The notes under the pieces were generated by a model. The model searched no databases. It was given only the letters and a program-made list of their open reading frames with translations, and was not told where the DNA came from. From positions 1-64,000 of the forward strand of contig NZ_JAHEVJ010000005.1 of the NCBI RefSeq assembly GCF_018599245.1: a stretch of 64,000 bases of DNA, in the 5' to 3' direction. Every line of letters begins with the position of its first letter. The stretch's first letter is position 1. The DNA is from Aliiroseovarius lamellibrachiae. GTDB lineage: Bacteria > Pseudomonadota > Alphaproteobacteria > Rhodobacterales > Rhodobacteraceae. Position numbers and translations under genes: made by a program. Positions 19,307 to 27,951 of this stretch are shown here, in pieces.

Positions 19307-19711
19307 ATAGAGGTCTCCTTGTGCTGCTCATTTGTTTTATCTGTACTGTCTTTTTTTAGCCATAATCCCGGTTTCGGCCTTGAGAATCAATAAGGAACTG
19401 CGAATCGCGCATCCCCACGCATCTATTGAAACCCGGAATTGGTAAAATCATGGCGAATATGTCTCACCTTAGTCATGACAAACCCAAAGACATTCACCGA
19501 GTTTGCGCAAACAAATCGCTGGTTGCGCTAACTGCGCGGATGCGACCTATTCCCTTCTTAGCCGCCCATGCTATAGCCGCCACACCACCCTCGTTCACAT
19601 GAGGGTTGGCGCGTATGGCCCGAAATCATTTCTGATCATGGGGCAGACCATACGGTTTCATGTGAACAGATACGCCGGGGGATATGACGGACCGGCGACA
19701 GGAGCGAACTT
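19307..19711. promoter_or_regulatory. 405-nt divergent chvI/pckA control region with inverted repeat
   Basis: It holds no convincing gene. On the chvI side there is an AT-rich stretch at about 19329-19360 and the chvI ribosome site. On the pckA side a perfect 10-bp inverted repeat, GTTCACATGA at 19593-19602 and TCATGTGAAC at 19658-19667, flanks 55 nt. The pckA ribosome site (ACAGGAGCG) is at about 19698-19706. The repeat could be a pair of regulator sites or the base of an RNA stem. Promoter elements could not be fixed by eye. Confidence 0.5.
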
Positions 19712-21310
19712 ATGACCACTGGACGGGTAAACCCAGCACACAGCTTGGACGATCAAGGCATCTCAGGGCTGGGCAATGTCTATTATAACCTGATGGAGCC
19801 GGCGCTCTTGGAAGAGGCGCTGAAGCGTGGCGAAGGTCACTTGGGCAATGGCGGCGCACTGCTGGTCGAGACCGGTAAGTTCACAGGCCGCTCGCCCAAA
19901 GACAAACACATCGTACGCACCGACAATGTTGCCGAACACATCTGGTGGGATGCCAACGGGGAAATGAGCCCGGAAGCGTTTGATGCGCTTTATGCTGACA
20001 TGCTTGCGCACATGAAGGGCAAAGATTACTTCGTAGAAGATCTGATCGGTGGCGCGGACCCCAAATATGCCATCAACGTGCGCATGATCACCGAACTGGC
20101 CTGGCACAGCCTGTTCAACCGCACCATGTTGCGCCGTCCTGACCGCGAAGATCTGGATGATTTCATTTCCGATTTCACCGTGATCAACCTTCCCAGCTTC
20201 CAAGCGGATCCGGCCAAACATGGCTGCCGTTCGGAAACAGTCATTGCGATGAATTTCGAGCGCAAGATCATCCTGATCGGTGGCACGGAATACGCGGGTG
20301 AGAACAAAAAATCGGTCTTTACCCTGCTCAACTATCTGTTGCCGGAAAAAGGTGTGATGCCGATGCACTGCTCGGCCAACCACGCCACGGGCAACCCGGT
20401 GGACTCGGCTGTTTTCTTTGGCCTGTCTGGCACCGGGAAAACCACACTGTCCGCTGACCCCAACCGCACGCTGATCGGCGACGACGAGCACGGCTGGTCC
20501 GACGATGGCACCTTCAACTTTGAAGGCGGGTGTTATGCCAAGACCATCAACCTGTCGGCCGAAGCGGAACCGGAGATTTATGCCACCACGACGAAATTTG
20601 GCAGCGTGGTCGAAAATATGGTCTTTGACAAAGAAACCAGAGATCTGGATTTTGAAGACGACAGCCTGACCGCCAATATGCGTTGCGCCTATCCGCTGCA
20701 CTACATCTCTAACGCATCGGAAACCTCGATCGGCGGACACCCCAAGAACATCATCATGCTGACCTGTGATGCCTTTGGTGTTCTGCCTCCGATCGCGCGT
20801 CTGACACCAGCCCAAGCGATGTACCACTTCCTGTCGGGCTTTACGTCCAAGGTTGCGGGCACCGAGCGTGGTGTGACGGAACCTGAACCCACCTTCTCAA
20901 CCTGTTTTGGCGCGCCCTTCATGCCGCGTCGTCCAGAAGCTTACGGCAACCTGTTGCGCGAAAAGATCGCGTCGCATGGCGCAACCTGCTGGCTGGTGAA
21001 CACCGGTTGGACTGGGGGGGCTTATGGCACCGGGTCACGGATGCCGATCCGCGCCACCCGCGGCCTGCTGACCGCAGCGTTGGAAGGGACATTGGTTGAT
21101 GTCGAATTCCGCAAGGATGAAAACTTTGGCTTTGAAGTGCCTGTAAAGGTAGAAGGGGTCGCCGATCTTTTGCTTGACCCACGCCGCACTTGGGATGATG
21201 CCGCCGCCTATGACGTGCAAGCGCAAAAACTGGTGGCGATGTTCAAAGAAAACTTTGGACAATACCTGCCCTTTATCGACGACGACGTGAAAGCCGCCGC
21301 AATCGGGTAA
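19712..21310 (+). CDS. pckA: Phosphoenolpyruvate carboxykinase (ATP)
   Basis: A 532-residue enzyme converting oxaloacetate and ATP to PEP, CO2 and ADP, the entry to gluconeogenesis. It shows RSPKDKHIV (residues 60-68), the phosphate-binding kinase loop [13 protein letters not shown] (237-249), the metal-binding segment [20 protein letters not shown], and the C-terminal adenine-binding part GYTGGAYG-like as [13 protein letters not shown]. The length is normal. It is divergent from chvI, and a strong terminator follows. ChvI control is known for pckA in some rhizobia (family knowledge); here it is inferred from position. Confidence 0.97.
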   Translation: MTTGRVNPAHSLDDQGISGLGNVYYNLMEPALLEEALKRGEGHLGNGGALLVETGKFTGRSPKDKHIVRTDNVAEHIWWDANGEMSPEAFDALYADMLAHMKGKDYFVEDLIGGADPKYAINVRMITELAWHSLFNRTMLRRPDREDLDDFISDFTVINLPSFQADPAKHGCRSETVIAMNFERKIILIGGTEYAGENKKSVFTLLNYLLPEKGVMPMHCSANHATGNPVDSAVFFGLSGTGKTTLSADPNRTLIGDDEHGWSDDGTFNFEGGCYAKTINLSAEAEPEIYATTTKFGSVVENMVFDKETRDLDFEDDSLTANMRCAYPLHYISNASETSIGGHPKNIIMLTCDAFGVLPPIARLTPAQAMYHFLSGFTSKVAGTERGVTEPEPTFSTCFGAPFMPRRPEAYGNLLREKIASHGATCWLVNTGWTGGAYGTGSRMPIRATRGLLTAALEGTLVDVEFRKDENFGFEVPVKVEGVADLLLDPRRTWDDAAAYDVQAQKLVAMFKENFGQYLPFIDDDVKAAAIG

Positions 21311-21329
21311 GTCTTTTACCTATAACTAA

Positions 21330-21360
21330 AAAACGCCCTGGCCATTGCCGGGGCGTTTTG
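21330..21360 (+). terminator. Rho-independent terminator of pckA
   Basis: An 11-bp stem (one U-G pair), AACGCCCTGGC / GCCGGGGCGTT, with loop CATT, runs into TTTTGCG. The A-rich left side means it could also act on the opposite strand, but no gene runs into it from there. Confidence 0.88.
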
Positions 21361-21462
21361 CGTTTCAGGGTATGGAAACTGTCAAATGCCAGAGTGATAT
21401 TGAATAACAACACCCAATTTGCCAGCGTGCGGACATCATATTTAACCCCGAAAGGAATTTTC

Positions 21463-21870
21463 ATGACCAACCGCCGCAACATGATTTTAATGGGGGCCAG
21501 CGCGCTGTCGCTTGCTGCTCTCTCTGCCCTGCCCGCAAATGCCATTGGCGGGAATGATCCGATCTCGGGGATCGACATCATTATCAAAAAGGACCCGGGA
21601 TCTCGCCCAATCAAGCCGCTTTCACTGTCCGGCGGGCAGCTTAAGAAACTGAACGGCCTAAAAGGCAAAGACGGTGCGATGTATCTGGCAGAGGTCATTG
21701 CCAAGCACCTCGCAGGTCAGGAGTGTTGCGGCAAGGTCAATATGGAAGACGTAATGGCATCCCCCTTGGTCAAAGAATGGTGTGGCCCGTGCAAAATGGT
21801 GGATGAAATTTCATTTAAATTCAAAGCCCAAGACGCGATCTTTGCCGTCACGCTGAAGATCAAGAAATAG
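21463..21870 (+). CDS. Small exported protein with a thioredoxin-like WCGPC motif
   Basis: A 135-residue protein starting MTNRRNMILMGAS with a clear signal peptide ending at about ANA (residue 27). The double arginine followed by a hydrophobic stretch could be a weak Tat signal. The mature part of about 108 residues has four cysteines: Cys88-Cys89 in QECCGK, and Cys107/Cys110 in EWCGPCKMVDE, identical to the thioredoxin active site. The rest shows no thioredoxin fold spacing (the motif is near the C terminus, and the cis-proline region is missing). The C-terminal part, FKFKAQDAIFAVTLKIKK, looks like beta strands. I do not recognise the family; a redox or metal role is only a guess. Confidence 0.72.
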   Translation: MTNRRNMILMGASALSLAALSALPANAIGGNDPISGIDIIIKKDPGSRPIKPLSLSGGQLKKLNGLKGKDGAMYLAEVIAKHLAGQECCGKVNMEDVMASPLVKEWCGPCKMVDEISFKFKAQDAIFAVTLKIKK

Positions 21871-21926
21871 CCGATAAAAGGGCCGCAAACCTTTCGCGCA
21901 CTGCCCCATGTCGAAAAAACCGCGCC

Positions 21927-21968
21927 GAAAAAAAACCCGCACCTAAGAGGTCCTTAGGGCGGGTTCAG
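21927..21968 (-). terminator. Rho-independent terminator after the CBU_0592-like gene
   Basis: Read on the minus strand, GAACCCGCCCTAAG is paired with CTTAGGTGCGGGTT (one bulged base) and ends in a run of eight T. On the plus strand it is a weaker terminator for the WCGPC-motif gene, whose stop is 57 nt upstream. Confidence 0.82.
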
Positions 21969-22042
21969 TTTCAGGAAGATGTGGGCCGACAACTGGATCA
22001 GCGCACAGTATTAAACCAGTATAAAATGATGTGAACTGGCCC

Positions 22043-22402
22043 TTAGGCCAGTTCACGGTGCAAAACAGGGGATCCCCCAGTGTTGCGTTTTGCGGCCCGG
22101 TCAAGCCGCAGATGGCGTCGCCTTTCACGCAATCGAAGCGCTATCCCAACGCATCCGATCATCAAGAACGACACCTGAATAAGCGCTGCTGACAAATTGA
22201 AATCGGCAGATAGGCTTATCAACACAAGTGTCGCTCCCAACACTTTGCTGAACGAATACATCAGCCCATCACCGTCAATCAGCCGAAGCTGCAACGCCGT
22301 ATACCCCGCCATATAGGACACAAATCCCAGCACCCCGAGAGTGCGACAGAGAAAGGTCAAATCGACCCCGTAACCAAATTGCTCAAATGTGTACATGGTC
22401 AT
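22043..22402 (-). CDS. CBU_0592-like small membrane protein
   Basis: A 119-residue protein with three hydrophobic segments (about 20-38, 52-69, 74-92) and a basic C-terminal tail (RLRERRRHLRLDRAAKR). The pattern RTLGVLGFVSYMAGYTALQLRLIDGDGLMYSF is what I associate with the CBU_0592 family, a membrane module sometimes fused to cyclic-nucleotide-binding domains. No function is known. A second ATG two codons later (MYTFEQFG) is also possible. Its terminator is the hairpin ending at 21927. Confidence 0.65.
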   Translation of the reverse strand: MTMYTFEQFGYGVDLTFLCRTLGVLGFVSYMAGYTALQLRLIDGDGLMYSFSKVLGATLVLISLSADFNLSAALIQVSFLMIGCVGIALRLRERRRHLRLDRAAKRNTGGSPVLHRELA

Positions 22403-22452
22403 ATCGCTTCGTCATTGAACTGAACTCAGTTTGCCCAATGGGTCAAAGCGGG

Positions 22453-24339
22453 TCATACCCCAGATGGGGTAAGGCGCGCGTTTTCTTTCACATGAGAAGC
22501 AATTTCTGGTAAGATTTTCGCCCAGTCCCTGAAGAAAATCAGCTGGCCACCCGTGGGGTCGACGCGAAAGTCGATAAACGGGTAATCCACCTGGAATTCA
22601 GCAAGTGTGGCGGGGGGGATTTGCGGGTCATCCTGACCATTGAAAAAGACCATCTTTGGCCCGCCCTCCATCGCGCGCACAACCCAAGCCCAATCCTCGG
22701 CCTCTTGCATAATCACCTGGCGGCTAAAGGCATCATGGGCGGAATGGTCATCCGACAGGGCAATTTCTGACCCCATCACCAAGGCCTCATACACCATTGG
22801 ATCAGCAAAGGTCGCCACATCGCCAGCGCTGTCGGCAAACACCGCGTTCAGGTACGCCCGCTTGCCCAAACGGCGCGCCAGATGAAAGCCAGCTTTGACC
22901 ATAAACGGCAGGAACCGCGGGGTGTTGCGCGCGCAGGCAAGGATGAAACGATAGTGTTTGTGCATCCGTTCATATTGCTCGGGGCGCGTGGTCGGAAGCG
23001 CGCCGCCGGTCGCAAAAATCCCAGTCAAAACTCCGGGAAATGAATGTTCCAAATGACAGGCATAAAAGACATCGGATCCGACGCTCATCGCCGCGCATTG
23101 TGTGATCTCTTCCGCCTCAAGAACGGCACGAATGTCAGCCACTGAAACGGTGGCAAAGCTCTTGTCCGCCGGAACGGGATCGGTGCCACCATAGCCCGCA
23201 CGGATCGGGACAATCACCCGCAACCCATTCTGCATTGCCCAGGCTTCGGCCGCCGCCGGCCAGCGGGCAAGCCCGTAATCCAAATGAAAATACAACAGCG
23301 GGGCGCCTTTCGGGTCGCCAAAACACAGGTAATCCAGCCGCCGACCATCGGCGCTGTAGATCGTGTGATAGGGCAGCGGTTGCAGCTCCCCCCGCCCTTC
23401 GCTGAGCACATAGGGACCCGGCGTGTTTTGCCGATCCGACAGGTGCGACATATCCATCATAGACAGGACAAGGCGCACCAATTCGACCTGGGTGTGGGCT
23501 TCGGTTTTGGCGAGGATTGCCTTGATTTGCGCGCGCACCGTGTCGACCGACCGGCCGCGCCGTTCCGCAATTTCGCGTGGGCTGGCCGCATCGACCAGTT
23601 GATGCGTCACATCCACTTCGGCACCGGTCAGACCAAACGTCGACGACAGCAAAGCGTCAAACCCTTCTGGCCAGGCAAGAAACGACGCCATGACAATCGC
23701 AAATTGTGCACCTGTCGCATCGCCATAAGACCGAAGGTGCAACACCACCCCTTGTTCGCGTTCAGCCTGACGCAGGCGCAACACTGTCTCATGCAATCCG
23801 GGGACATCGATGCTGCGGGCGACCGCATCCGCCAGCGCACACAGGTCGTCATGCTCCAACCCAAGATCGGCCAAAGACCCGGCCTGCGCCACATCTTTTA
23901 ACGCGCGCGCACGGGGGCTGGCCGCGACGATCCGCATGTGGCGGTCGACCATAAAGGCGGCGGCATTTTCATAGGCGGCGGGCAATCGGGGCGGCGCATT
24001 CACGGGGCTGGTTTCAACCTTGTCCAGCACTTCGTTTGCGCGGTCAAAATGCGCGGTCAGCGCCGCATCCTCGACCAAATCCTCAAAGTCGTCGCCACGA
24101 TGACGACGCGGGGCCATGGCGTCCTCCCACCCATGCAACAGCGCATCAAATCGGGCGGGGTCCAAGGCCACATCGTAAAGCAGCGAAATCACGCGATCGC
24201 GCGTTTCGGCGGTGTCGGCAGGGGCATCCAATTCCCCCGGTGTTGCGTGTTTTCTTGGGGTACTCCCCTTGGCGCGTTTGATCATCTCTTCGTCCCCGTC
24301 AGATGCAAACAGTGTGACAGAAACAGACAACAGCGCCAT
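22453..24339 (-). CDS. LuxR-type regulator fused to a degenerate alpha/beta hydrolase
   Basis: A 628-residue three-part protein. Residues about 120-232 look like a PAS-type domain. Residues about 236-295 form a LuxR-type helix-turn-helix (LTGAEVDVTHQLVDAASPRE then RRGRSVDTVRAQIKAIL). Residues about 325-625 are an alpha/beta-hydrolase fold. At the nucleophile elbow, where GxSxG is expected, it reads SVGSD (419-423), and the site of the catalytic histidine reads GGQL (597-600). The acidic member may survive in NGQDDP (567-572). The fold is thus probably a ligand sensor rather than an enzyme. An internal start at MIKRAKGST (24285) is possible. A plain hydrolase gene is divergent to it. Confidence 0.85.
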   Translation of the reverse strand: MALLSVSVTLFASDGDEEMIKRAKGSTPRKHATPGELDAPADTAETRDRVISLLYDVALDPARFDALLHGWEDAMAPRRHRGDDFEDLVEDAALTAHFDRANEVLDKVETSPVNAPPRLPAAYENAAAFMVDRHMRIVAASPRARALKDVAQAGSLADLGLEHDDLCALADAVARSIDVPGLHETVLRLRQAEREQGVVLHLRSYGDATGAQFAIVMASFLAWPEGFDALLSSTFGLTGAEVDVTHQLVDAASPREIAERRGRSVDTVRAQIKAILAKTEAHTQVELVRLVLSMMDMSHLSDRQNTPGPYVLSEGRGELQPLPYHTIYSADGRRLDYLCFGDPKGAPLLYFHLDYGLARWPAAAEAWAMQNGLRVIVPIRAGYGGTDPVPADKSFATVSVADIRAVLEAEEITQCAAMSVGSDVFYACHLEHSFPGVLTGIFATGGALPTTRPEQYERMHKHYRFILACARNTPRFLPFMVKAGFHLARRLGKRAYLNAVFADSAGDVATFADPMVYEALVMGSEIALSDDHSAHDAFSRQVIMQEAEDWAWVVRAMEGGPKMVFFNGQDDPQIPPATLAEFQVDYPFIDFRVDPTGGQLIFFRDWAKILPEIASHVKENARLTPSGV

Positions 24340-24462
24340 TCCGGTAAACCTTATGGTGGAAATCCATACCTAGCAATTAGGTTAGGAGGGGGCCGTTGAC
24401 GTTGCGGTGCGTGACGTCTGGTCAGGCTTTGCCCACAGCCATTACAGCGGTCAAATGCTTTC

Positions 24463-25287
24463 ATGAGCGCCCCTATTCGTATCCCCGGCCCCGCGCCCCT
24501 AACCGGCAGCTGGCACCGCGCCATTGCCCCGGTTGGCGTGGCCGTTTTAAACGGTGCAACCGGCGTTCCTCATAGATTTTATCGCCACTTTGCCAACTGG
24601 TTGGCCACCGAGCATCAGGTCAGCTGCCTGACCTATGACTACCGAGGGTTTGGTGCCTCGGCCGACGGGCATGTGCGGGATGTGACAGCGACAATGGCGG
24701 ATTGGGGCATTCACGATCAACAGGCCGCGCGCGACTGGGTCGTCGACCGGTCTGAGGGCGCGCCCTTATGGGTGATTGGGCATTCTTTGGGTGGCCTCAT
24801 GCTGGCCCATCAATCCCGAACGGACGAAATTTCCCGCATCATCGCCGTGTGTTCAGGACCGGTACATACAACAGACCACCCCTGGCCTTATCAGGCCAAA
24901 GTCCGGGCGCTTTGGTACGGGTTGGGACCGGCGGCGGTTGCCGCATTTGGGTATCTACCGGCCCAGATCTCGGGTTTGGGAAGCGACATTCCCGGACCGG
25001 TGTTTCGCCAATGGAGGCGGTGGTGCACCGCACATGGGTTTGAGGCTCAGGATCAAACCCTGCCTGCTCCGACCGCTGATCTGCGGTGCGCATTGCGCAC
25101 GGTTGGGGTCAGTGACGATGCCGCCGTTCCACCCCATGTCGCGCGCCGCCTGGCCCACAGACACCCGAATTGCGCGCATGAACATGTGGTGCTGTCGCCG
25201 CAGCGCTTCGGCCTAAAATCCGTTGGTCATACCAGTATCTTTTCGCGCCGCAGCGCAGCAATGTGGCCAGATGTGATCGGACCTTAG
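24463..25287 (+). CDS. Alpha/beta-fold serine hydrolase
   Basis: A 274-residue hydrolase. The oxyanion/strand region is AVLNGATGVPHRFYRHFANWL, a pattern of the COG4757-like esterases. The nucleophile serine is in GHSLGG (about residues 106-111), and the catalytic histidine is in VGHTSIFSRR near the C terminus. It begins MSAPIRIPGP. The substrate is unknown. It is divergent from the LuxR/pseudo-hydrolase gene (123 nt between starts), so it is a possible target of that regulator. Its stop overlaps the stop of the convergent TauE/SafE gene by 3-4 nt. Confidence 0.85.
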   Translation: MSAPIRIPGPAPLTGSWHRAIAPVGVAVLNGATGVPHRFYRHFANWLATEHQVSCLTYDYRGFGASADGHVRDVTATMADWGIHDQQAARDWVVDRSEGAPLWVIGHSLGGLMLAHQSRTDEISRIIAVCSGPVHTTDHPWPYQAKVRALWYGLGPAAVAAFGYLPAQISGLGSDIPGPVFRQWRRWCTAHGFEAQDQTLPAPTADLRCALRTVGVSDDAAVPPHVARRLAHRHPNCAHEHVVLSPQRFGLKSVGHTSIFSRRSAAMWPDVIGP

Positions 25288-26051
25288 CCCATCATCCCTT
25301 TGCGAATTAAGTTGAGGCCAGCAACCGTCAGAACCACCAATGTCGCGCGCTTAAACGTTTTTTGCGGCATAGCATCATGGAACTTTCCACCAATAAACAT
25401 CCCAAGCAAGGCCGGCACCAGCATTGCCACCGACAAAGGTGCGGTCTGCGTGTTAAACACGCCGGACTTAAGGTGGGCGACAATCAACACCATCGCCCCG
25501 AACCCATAGATCACCCCCTGCACGCGCATCTGTTCCGCTTTTGGTGTGTTGATCGCGGTCAGATAGGCCACGGTCGGCGGACCCCAGACGCCTGACAGGC
25601 CGCCAATAAACCCAGCAACCGCGCCGGTGATCCCCTCATCCCGCAGACGATTTTCTGGTGATAACTTCGGCGACCACCCCCGTAATTGCATCAAGCAAAA
25701 CAGGACAATCGGCACACCAATCGCGATAAACAGCATGTTTTGCGGCAAGACGCGTACCAACTGTGCGGACAGGGCAATGAAGATCGTCAGAGCAGTTAGA
25801 AAAATACGAAACTTGCAGATCGCCTCCCATGCCGCTTGCGGGCCTTGCCGCAGCGCTTGTTGAAGGTTTGTCAGCACCGTTGGCAGGATCAAAGCCGCCA
25901 ATGCGGTTTCAGCGGGCAGCACCGTTGCCAGCCCCGAAATCATCACAAGTGGCATTGCAAACCCAACCGCCCCCTTGATAAATCCGGCGGTCAAAGTCAC
26001 CCCAAATGCGATTGCCAAGACCCACGGTGTTAGCTCTGCCAAGATCCCCAT
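25284..26051 (-). CDS. TauE/SafE-family sulfite exporter-like permease
   Basis: A 255-residue membrane protein with about eight hydrophobic segments. The two family repeats are visible: AGFIKGAVGFAMPLVM near the N terminus and AGFIGGLSGVWGPPTVAYL in the middle. The start was placed at MGILAEL (26051), because a perfect AGGAGG lies 6 nt before it; an ATG 18 nt further upstream falls inside that ribosome site. TauE/SafE proteins export sulfite or organosulfur compounds, or take up small organic anions. The true substrate is unknown, and no sulfonate genes adjoin it. Confidence 0.86.
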   Translation of the reverse strand: MGILAELTPWVLAIAFGVTLTAGFIKGAVGFAMPLVMISGLATVLPAETALAALILPTVLTNLQQALRQGPQAAWEAICKFRIFLTALTIFIALSAQLVRVLPQNMLFIAIGVPIVLFCLMQLRGWSPKLSPENRLRDEGITGAVAGFIGGLSGVWGPPTVAYLTAINTPKAEQMRVQGVIYGFGAMVLIVAHLKSGVFNTQTAPLSVAMLVPALLGMFIGGKFHDAMPQKTFKRATLVVLTVAGLNLIRKGMMG

Positions 26052-26249
26052 GGCGCCCTCCTTAAACAAAATTGCTTAAGTCATAGCGGGAATGCCCACC
26101 CCTTGCACGCGACATATCGCGGCGTCATATTCGTTCGTTATTTACGCTGCATGCGCATTTTAATTGCGCTGCACCTGCAAAGTGGCTATCCGAGGGGGGA
26201 GAGCATTTATGCGGGCCGAATCCGCGCCCACCAGCCAGGAGACAGTGAC

Positions 26250-27896
26250 ATGAGCGCCCTGATCGACAATATTCTTGAGCTGACCAGCGAGGCACTTGCC
26301 CCGGTCGAAGCCACATTTGACGCCGCAACATCCTTGGTTCGGGATTTGGTTCTTGAAGGCGAGCGTGTTTCTGGCGCCAAGCTGGAACAGCATCAAGCCG
26401 CCGCACACGCCTTGTCGTGGCTGGCGACCTACACCGAAAGCCTGCGTCAGATGAACGCTTGGGCGACGCGTCTGAAAGAGGCGGGTCAGCTGGGCGAAAT
26501 GAACACACTCATCCTGCAAATCGCTTTTGGGGAATATCTTGCCCAGATCAAGGGCGGCATGATGATGAGCCAGAATGAAATGGCGCGCCTGTCGGATATG
26601 GGGCTGGATGGGGCCGCATTGGATACCGCGGCGATCAATACGCTGGTCGCAAATGGCAACTCTCAGGCGGCCCGCAACCGGTTGGTTGAACTGATGCGCG
26701 ACAACGCGGGCCACGCCACTTTTGGCACCACGGGTCTTGATGAAGAGCTGGAAATGATCCGCGATCAATTCCGCCGTTATGCCGACGAACGTGTGGCGCC
26801 AAATGCGCACGAATGGCATTTGAAAGACGAATACATCCCGCTTGAGATCCTTGATGAGCTTGCCGAAATGGGCGTCTTTGGTTTGACCATCCCCGAAGAA
26901 TTTGGCGGGCTTGGCCTGTCCAAAGCCTCGATGGTGGTCGTGTCCGAGGAATTGTCGCGCGGCTATATCGGCGTCGGTTCATTGGGCACGCGGTCTGAGA
27001 TTGCGGCTGAACTGATTTTGGCGGGCGGAACCGACGCCCAAAAAGAACAGTGGCTGCCCAAAATCTCCTCTGCCGAAATCCTGCCGACGGCCGTCTTTAC
27101 CGAACCCAACACCGGGTCTGATCTGGGCAGCTTGCGCACCCGCGCCGTGAAAAACGCCGATGGCGATTATGAGGTGACAGGCAACAAAACCTGGATCACC
27201 CACGCCGCGCGCACCCATGTGATGACCTTGCTGGCGCGCACCGATCCTGACACCACCGATCACCGTGGCCTGTCGATGTTCCTCGCGGAAAAGCAACCGG
27301 GGGATGACGAAAATCCGTTCCCAACCGAGGGCATGACCGGCGGCGAAATCGAAGTGCTGGGGTATCGCGGAATGAAAGAGTTTGAACTGGCGTTTGATGG
27401 GTTCAAGGTCAAAGGCGAAAACCTGCTGGGCGGCGAGGAAAATCAGGGCTTTAAACAGCTGATGAAGACCTTTGAGGCGGCCCGCATTCAGACCGCCGCG
27501 CGTGCCATTGGGGTTGCACAAAACGCGCTGGAACTGGGCATGCAATACGCCGAGGATCGCAAGCAATTTGGCAAAGCCCTGATCAACTTTCCGCGCGTGA
27601 CCAACAAGATCGCGATGATGGCGGTCGAGATCATGATCGCCCGTCAGCTGACCTATTTTGCCGCTTGGGAAAAGGATCACGATCAGCGATGTGATCTTGA
27701 GGCCGGCATGGCAAAGCTGCTTGGCGCGCGTGTGGCTTGGGCCTGTGCGGACAATGCGCTGCAAATCCACGGCGGCAACGGGTTTGCGCTGGAATATCAG
27801 ATCAGCCGCGTGCTGTGTGATGCGCGGATCCTGAACATCTTTGAAGGGGCCGCAGAAATTCAGGCTCAGGTGATTGCCCGCCGTTTGCTGGGTTAA
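26250..27896 (+). CDS. mcd: (2S)-methylsuccinyl-CoA dehydrogenase
   Basis: A 548-residue acyl-CoA dehydrogenase with an N-terminal extension of about 160 residues before the usual dehydrogenase body, the layout of Mcd in the ethylmalonyl-CoA pathway for acetyl-CoA assimilation. The body has IPEEFGGLGLS, the FAD-binding FTEPNTGSDLGSLRTRA and GNKTWITHAART, then ARIQTAARAIGVAQNALE and CDARILNIFEGAAEIQAQ. The extension includes GEYLAQIKGGMMMSQNEMARL. The start MSALIDN (26250) follows CCAGGAGA; longer frames upstream have no homology. Electrons go to ETF (etfBA in this window). It has its own terminator. Confidence 0.82.
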   Translation: MSALIDNILELTSEALAPVEATFDAATSLVRDLVLEGERVSGAKLEQHQAAAHALSWLATYTESLRQMNAWATRLKEAGQLGEMNTLILQIAFGEYLAQIKGGMMMSQNEMARLSDMGLDGAALDTAAINTLVANGNSQAARNRLVELMRDNAGHATFGTTGLDEELEMIRDQFRRYADERVAPNAHEWHLKDEYIPLEILDELAEMGVFGLTIPEEFGGLGLSKASMVVVSEELSRGYIGVGSLGTRSEIAAELILAGGTDAQKEQWLPKISSAEILPTAVFTEPNTGSDLGSLRTRAVKNADGDYEVTGNKTWITHAARTHVMTLLARTDPDTTDHRGLSMFLAEKQPGDDENPFPTEGMTGGEIEVLGYRGMKEFELAFDGFKVKGENLLGGEENQGFKQLMKTFEAARIQTAARAIGVAQNALELGMQYAEDRKQFGKALINFPRVTNKIAMMAVEIMIARQLTYFAAWEKDHDQRCDLEAGMAKLLGARVAWACADNALQIHGGNGFALEYQISRVLCDARILNIFEGAAEIQAQVIARRLLG

Positions 27897-27917
27897 TAAC
27901 CAGCCCGACAGATTTGA

Positions 27918-27951
27918 AGACCGCGCAAGTTCCCTTGGCGCGGTCTTTTCT
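27918..27951 (+). terminator. Rho-independent terminator of mcd
   Basis: A stem AGACCGCGC / GCGCGGTCT with an 11-16 nt loop is followed by TTTTCTT, 20 nt after the mcd stop. It lies just before the convergent DUF3995 gene. Confidence 0.87.

Noticed and set aside
19503-19715. 70-codon frame upstream of pckA
   Set aside because: It overlaps the pckA start, has no ribosome site, and runs through the inverted repeat; more likely non-coding.
26103-26249. Upstream extension of mcd
   Set aside because: The added residues have no homology to acyl-CoA dehydrogenases, and the ATG at 26250 follows a good ribosome site.
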